This document shows, in pieces, positions 6,801 through 7,325 of a stretch of 7,325 nt of DNA (position 1 is the first letter of the stretch; the number at the start of each line of letters is the position of its first letter). The stretch comes from Amphritea sp. (lineage in GTDB: Bacteria > Pseudomonadota > Gammaproteobacteria > Pseudomonadales > Balneatricaceae): assembly GCA_018067325.1 (NCBI GenBank), contig JAGPUU010000053.1:1-7325 (forward strand). The letters are read 5' to 3'. The position numbers and the translations under genes are program-made. The notes beneath the pieces are model-generated. The model did not search any database. It was not told the DNA's origin and saw only the letters and a program-made list of their open reading frames with translations.

Positions 6801-7002
6801 GCTATCTGAAACGAGCCTTCAGGCACAGGTACTGGTGCCACTGGTTTGTAGCTTGGTGTTTGGCATGATGACGGCGACGGTGCTGTTGTTAATGGTACTG
6901 CCTGCGGCGTACAGCATCCTGGAAGACTTTGGCTTTACAGAACTCGAAACTTTACCTGATGAGCCATCGGAAAGTCTGCCTGTGCTAGAGGCTAGAGTGT
7001 GA
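3871..7002 (+). CDS. RND (HAE1-like) efflux permease, inner-membrane proton antiporter
   Basis: At 1043 residues this is full length for an AcrB-type pump. TM1 is about 11-29. The first porter domain is followed by TM2-6 (about 331-350, 353-373, 376-400, 427-446 and 452-478), TM7 (523-545), the second porter domain, and TM8-12 (about 862-883, 887-909, 914-937, 962-977 and 988-1015). The proton-relay aspartates of TM4 are present as D394-D395 in GILMDDAIVL. In TM10 the AcrB Lys940 position reads N929-D930 (GVVVNDSILLVEF), typical of a different HAE1 branch. C62 and C80 in the first porter domain could form a disulfide. TAATG couples it to the adaptor, and GGGAG nine bases before ATG is a good ribosome site. 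No outer-membrane factor gene follows, so the channel must come from elsewhere. The substrate is unknown (drugs, dyes, metabolites or lipids all possible). Confidence 0.94.
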   Translation: MIRFFAGHPTAGNILMVAIILLGMVALPTLKKETFPEVDLNRVSVTVAYPGASPSDVEDGICNRLEDATDGISFMDEQQCEARDNLGTLTLDMQESGDIKQFVDDVTAAVDAITDFPSDAEDAVIKELGRTKPVVSVAISSDATMVELKALAEYYRNKLLALPGVPIATVTGFSEHELSVSVKPYALRQYKLSIDDIANLIRTQALDLPAGDIDARHGTYQVRIENARRSVSELEDLVILTTEHGGQLRLGDIATVEDLFEVPEQRIELNGLPAALIEISKNSSDDSLTVFNAVKQYTDQENSRLPEGTSLVITQDSASIVKDRLSLLLTNGWQGLLLATLALFMFFGWRYTFWVAMGLPISFLGGLVVMSAFGISINMISLVALLMAIGILMDDAIVLSESIETEFRKGKNPFQAAVDGIQKVARGIASSFITSAILFGSLLFLKGDMGQILGVLPVVLLAVLTVSLIEAFLILPHHLHHSLSRQSESDEAGWRNRFEVGFAKLTERVGKMADWSIRYRYFSVGLAIFMLIISIGMMAAGVVKFKGFPDIEGNQLQARILLPQGTPFQRTEEVVSQLLVSLDQSLASLPPETDGQLVRNTLVTFSSNADAHETGEHLATISLDLLDAEKRHTSLVELKRLWLENSPEFSDAIAVQFKEPSMGPAGQAISIRLQGEDLDQLYQASWQLQGWITGYTGVSNVMSDLRPGKPQLRVELQAGALNSGLNAQQLASQLRAAYQGVKVSDVYRGNEAYEISVKLDNDASQALSEFENLTIFNSAGEDIPLTAIANVTSQREYSRIVRVNHQRTVTVTGDVDSTLANTAAVINDIKLNYLTLLTERYPGISFSLEGEVKNDQETSGSVVSGFLLGLAGVYLLLSFQFANYKEPVIVLLNIPLALIGVIWGHMLMGLDLSLPSMIGFVALAGVVVNDSILLVEFVKSRSLEGMSLHDAAGQAVRDRFRAIFLTSVTTVAGMLPLLSETSLQAQVLVPLVCSLVFGMMTATVLLLMVLPAAYSILEDFGFTELETLPDEPSESLPVLEARV

Positions 7003-7004
7003 AA

Positions 7005-7085
7005 ATGGCTGATAGCCCGGTTGAAATGATAATTAATAAGGATACCGGCGAAGGGGGCTGCATCTTTATTAAGCGGAAGTACTAA
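7005..7085 (+). CDS. Possible 26-residue small ORF directly after the permease
   Basis: ATG at 7005, two bases after the permease TGA, opens a 26-codon frame ending at TAA 7083-7085. The peptide begins MADSPVEMIINKDTGEGG and ends in a basic-aromatic tail (IKRKY). It is soluble, charged and has no membrane segment, unlike the small membrane partners known for some RND pumps. The nearest ribosome-like purines (GAGG near 6988) are too far for a strong site. It may be chance or the stub of a decayed gene; I do not recognise it. Confidence 0.18.
   Translation: MADSPVEMIINKDTGEGGCIFIKRKY
7015..7049. repeat. Imperfect inverted repeat downstream of the efflux operon
   Basis: GCC-C-GGT (7015-7021) can pair with ACCGGC (7044-7049), six base pairs with one bulged C and a 22-base AT-rich loop. 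It lies 12 bp after the permease stop and could slow polymerase from either side. The long loop and missing T-tract make it a poor intrinsic terminator. Confidence 0.25.
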
Positions 7086-7088
7086 GTG

Positions 7089-7169
7089 TTAGAACTTATA
7101 CATCGTCATTAGTTCTATCTGTGTGCCGTTGGGCGGATTGAGCTGCCTGCTGAAGTAGGTGACAGTGAG
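7089..7169 (-). pseudogene. Remnant 3' end of an outer-membrane beta-barrel protein gene
   Basis: On the minus strand a 26-codon frame ends at TAA (7091-7089) and reads LTVTYFSRQ, then NPPNG, then TQIELMTMYKF. This is the pattern of a last beta-hairpin: an alternating strand, a Pro/Asn/Gly turn, and a final alternating strand ending in phenylalanine, as required for BAM recognition of outer-membrane barrels. No ATG lies at its start. The frame is closed by TAA at 7172-7170, and more in-frame stops lie farther upstream, so an intact gene is not present. The neighbouring frame just upstream (DKIIIHLT, about 7195-7172) could be frameshifted continuation, but this is weak. It may be a porin-like gene truncated by deletion or insertion. 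Its family cannot be named from 26 residues, and chance similarity remains possible. Confidence 0.42.
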
Positions 7170-7325
7170 TTAGGTGTATGATTATCTTATCCCGGGCGCT
7201 TAAGCATTAGGGAAAATACGAATAAGGCCTTGTTGTGAAAGAATTTGCCATGATCATTGATTAGGCGAAAATATGAAATTTATTAGCATCTTCCTTCGGC
7301 TACTCCGTACTCAACTTTAAATCTT

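Larger units (their letters stand above)
7003..7325. other. Right-end stretch without an intact gene
   Basis: These 323 bp contain the 26-codon ORF, the imperfect dyad and the barrel remnant described above. An inverted pair TAGAACT (7090-7096) / AGTTCTA (7111-7117) overlaps the remnant's stop. Beyond 7170 I see only short frames on both strands, such as a 15-codon hydrophobic-basic one at 7273-7320. Multiple stops in all frames suggest decayed or intergenic sequence up to the window edge. Confidence 0.5.

Noticed and set aside
7090..7117. TAGAACT/AGTTCTA inverted pair as a terminator for the efflux operon
   Set aside because: Seven base pairs with a 14-base loop and no T-tract; it also overlaps the remnant's coding end, so symmetry may be chance.
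7245..7275. Promoter for a gene right of the window, from TTGCCA at 7245-7250
   Set aside because: The hexamers at 17-18 bp spacing match the -10 consensus poorly and no downstream gene is visible to support it.

Overview
The window looks like a chromosomal segment of a Gram-negative gammaproteobacterium, possibly a marine Oceanospirillales-type organism. This is inferred from moderate base composition, strong Shine-Dalgarno sites, an inner-membrane RND pump with its periplasmic adaptor, and a PilZ c-di-GMP receptor. No gene here fixes the genus. No tRNA, rRNA, CRISPR array, insertion sequence or phage gene was seen.

Layout. (1) 3-290, plus strand: the last 95 codons of a diverged pyrroline-5-carboxylate-reductase-like protein whose start lies outside the window. 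(2) 291-378: a short gap between convergent genes, with a C(UUCG)G-capped hairpin and an 11-bp direct repeat. (3) 2058 down to 379, minus strand: a tightly overlapping three-gene operon encoding a PilZ-domain protein, a roughly 105-residue protein of unknown function, and a ParA/MinD-type ATPase with an N-terminal four-cysteine zinc ribbon. (4) 2059-2506: a 448-bp divergent intergenic region rich in short dyads. (5) 2507-7002, plus strand: a two-gene RND efflux operon (membrane-anchored adaptor and 1043-residue HAE1-like permease) with TAATG coupling. No TolC-type outer-membrane channel gene lies within the window. (6) 7003-7325: no intact gene. It holds a 26-codon plus-strand ORF directly after the permease and, on the minus strand, what looks like the last beta-hairpin of an outer-membrane barrel protein cut off by upstream stops.

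How the genes may work together. The adaptor and permease should form a proton-driven tripartite exporter with an outer-membrane channel supplied from elsewhere. The minus-strand operon joins a probable c-di-GMP sensor to a ParA-like switch ATPase that has no ParB partner in view. The parsimonious reading is a c-di-GMP-responsive positioning or regulatory module. The overlapping genes support co-expression; the joint function is inference. This operon and the outer-membrane-protein remnant are the two items most worth a second look.
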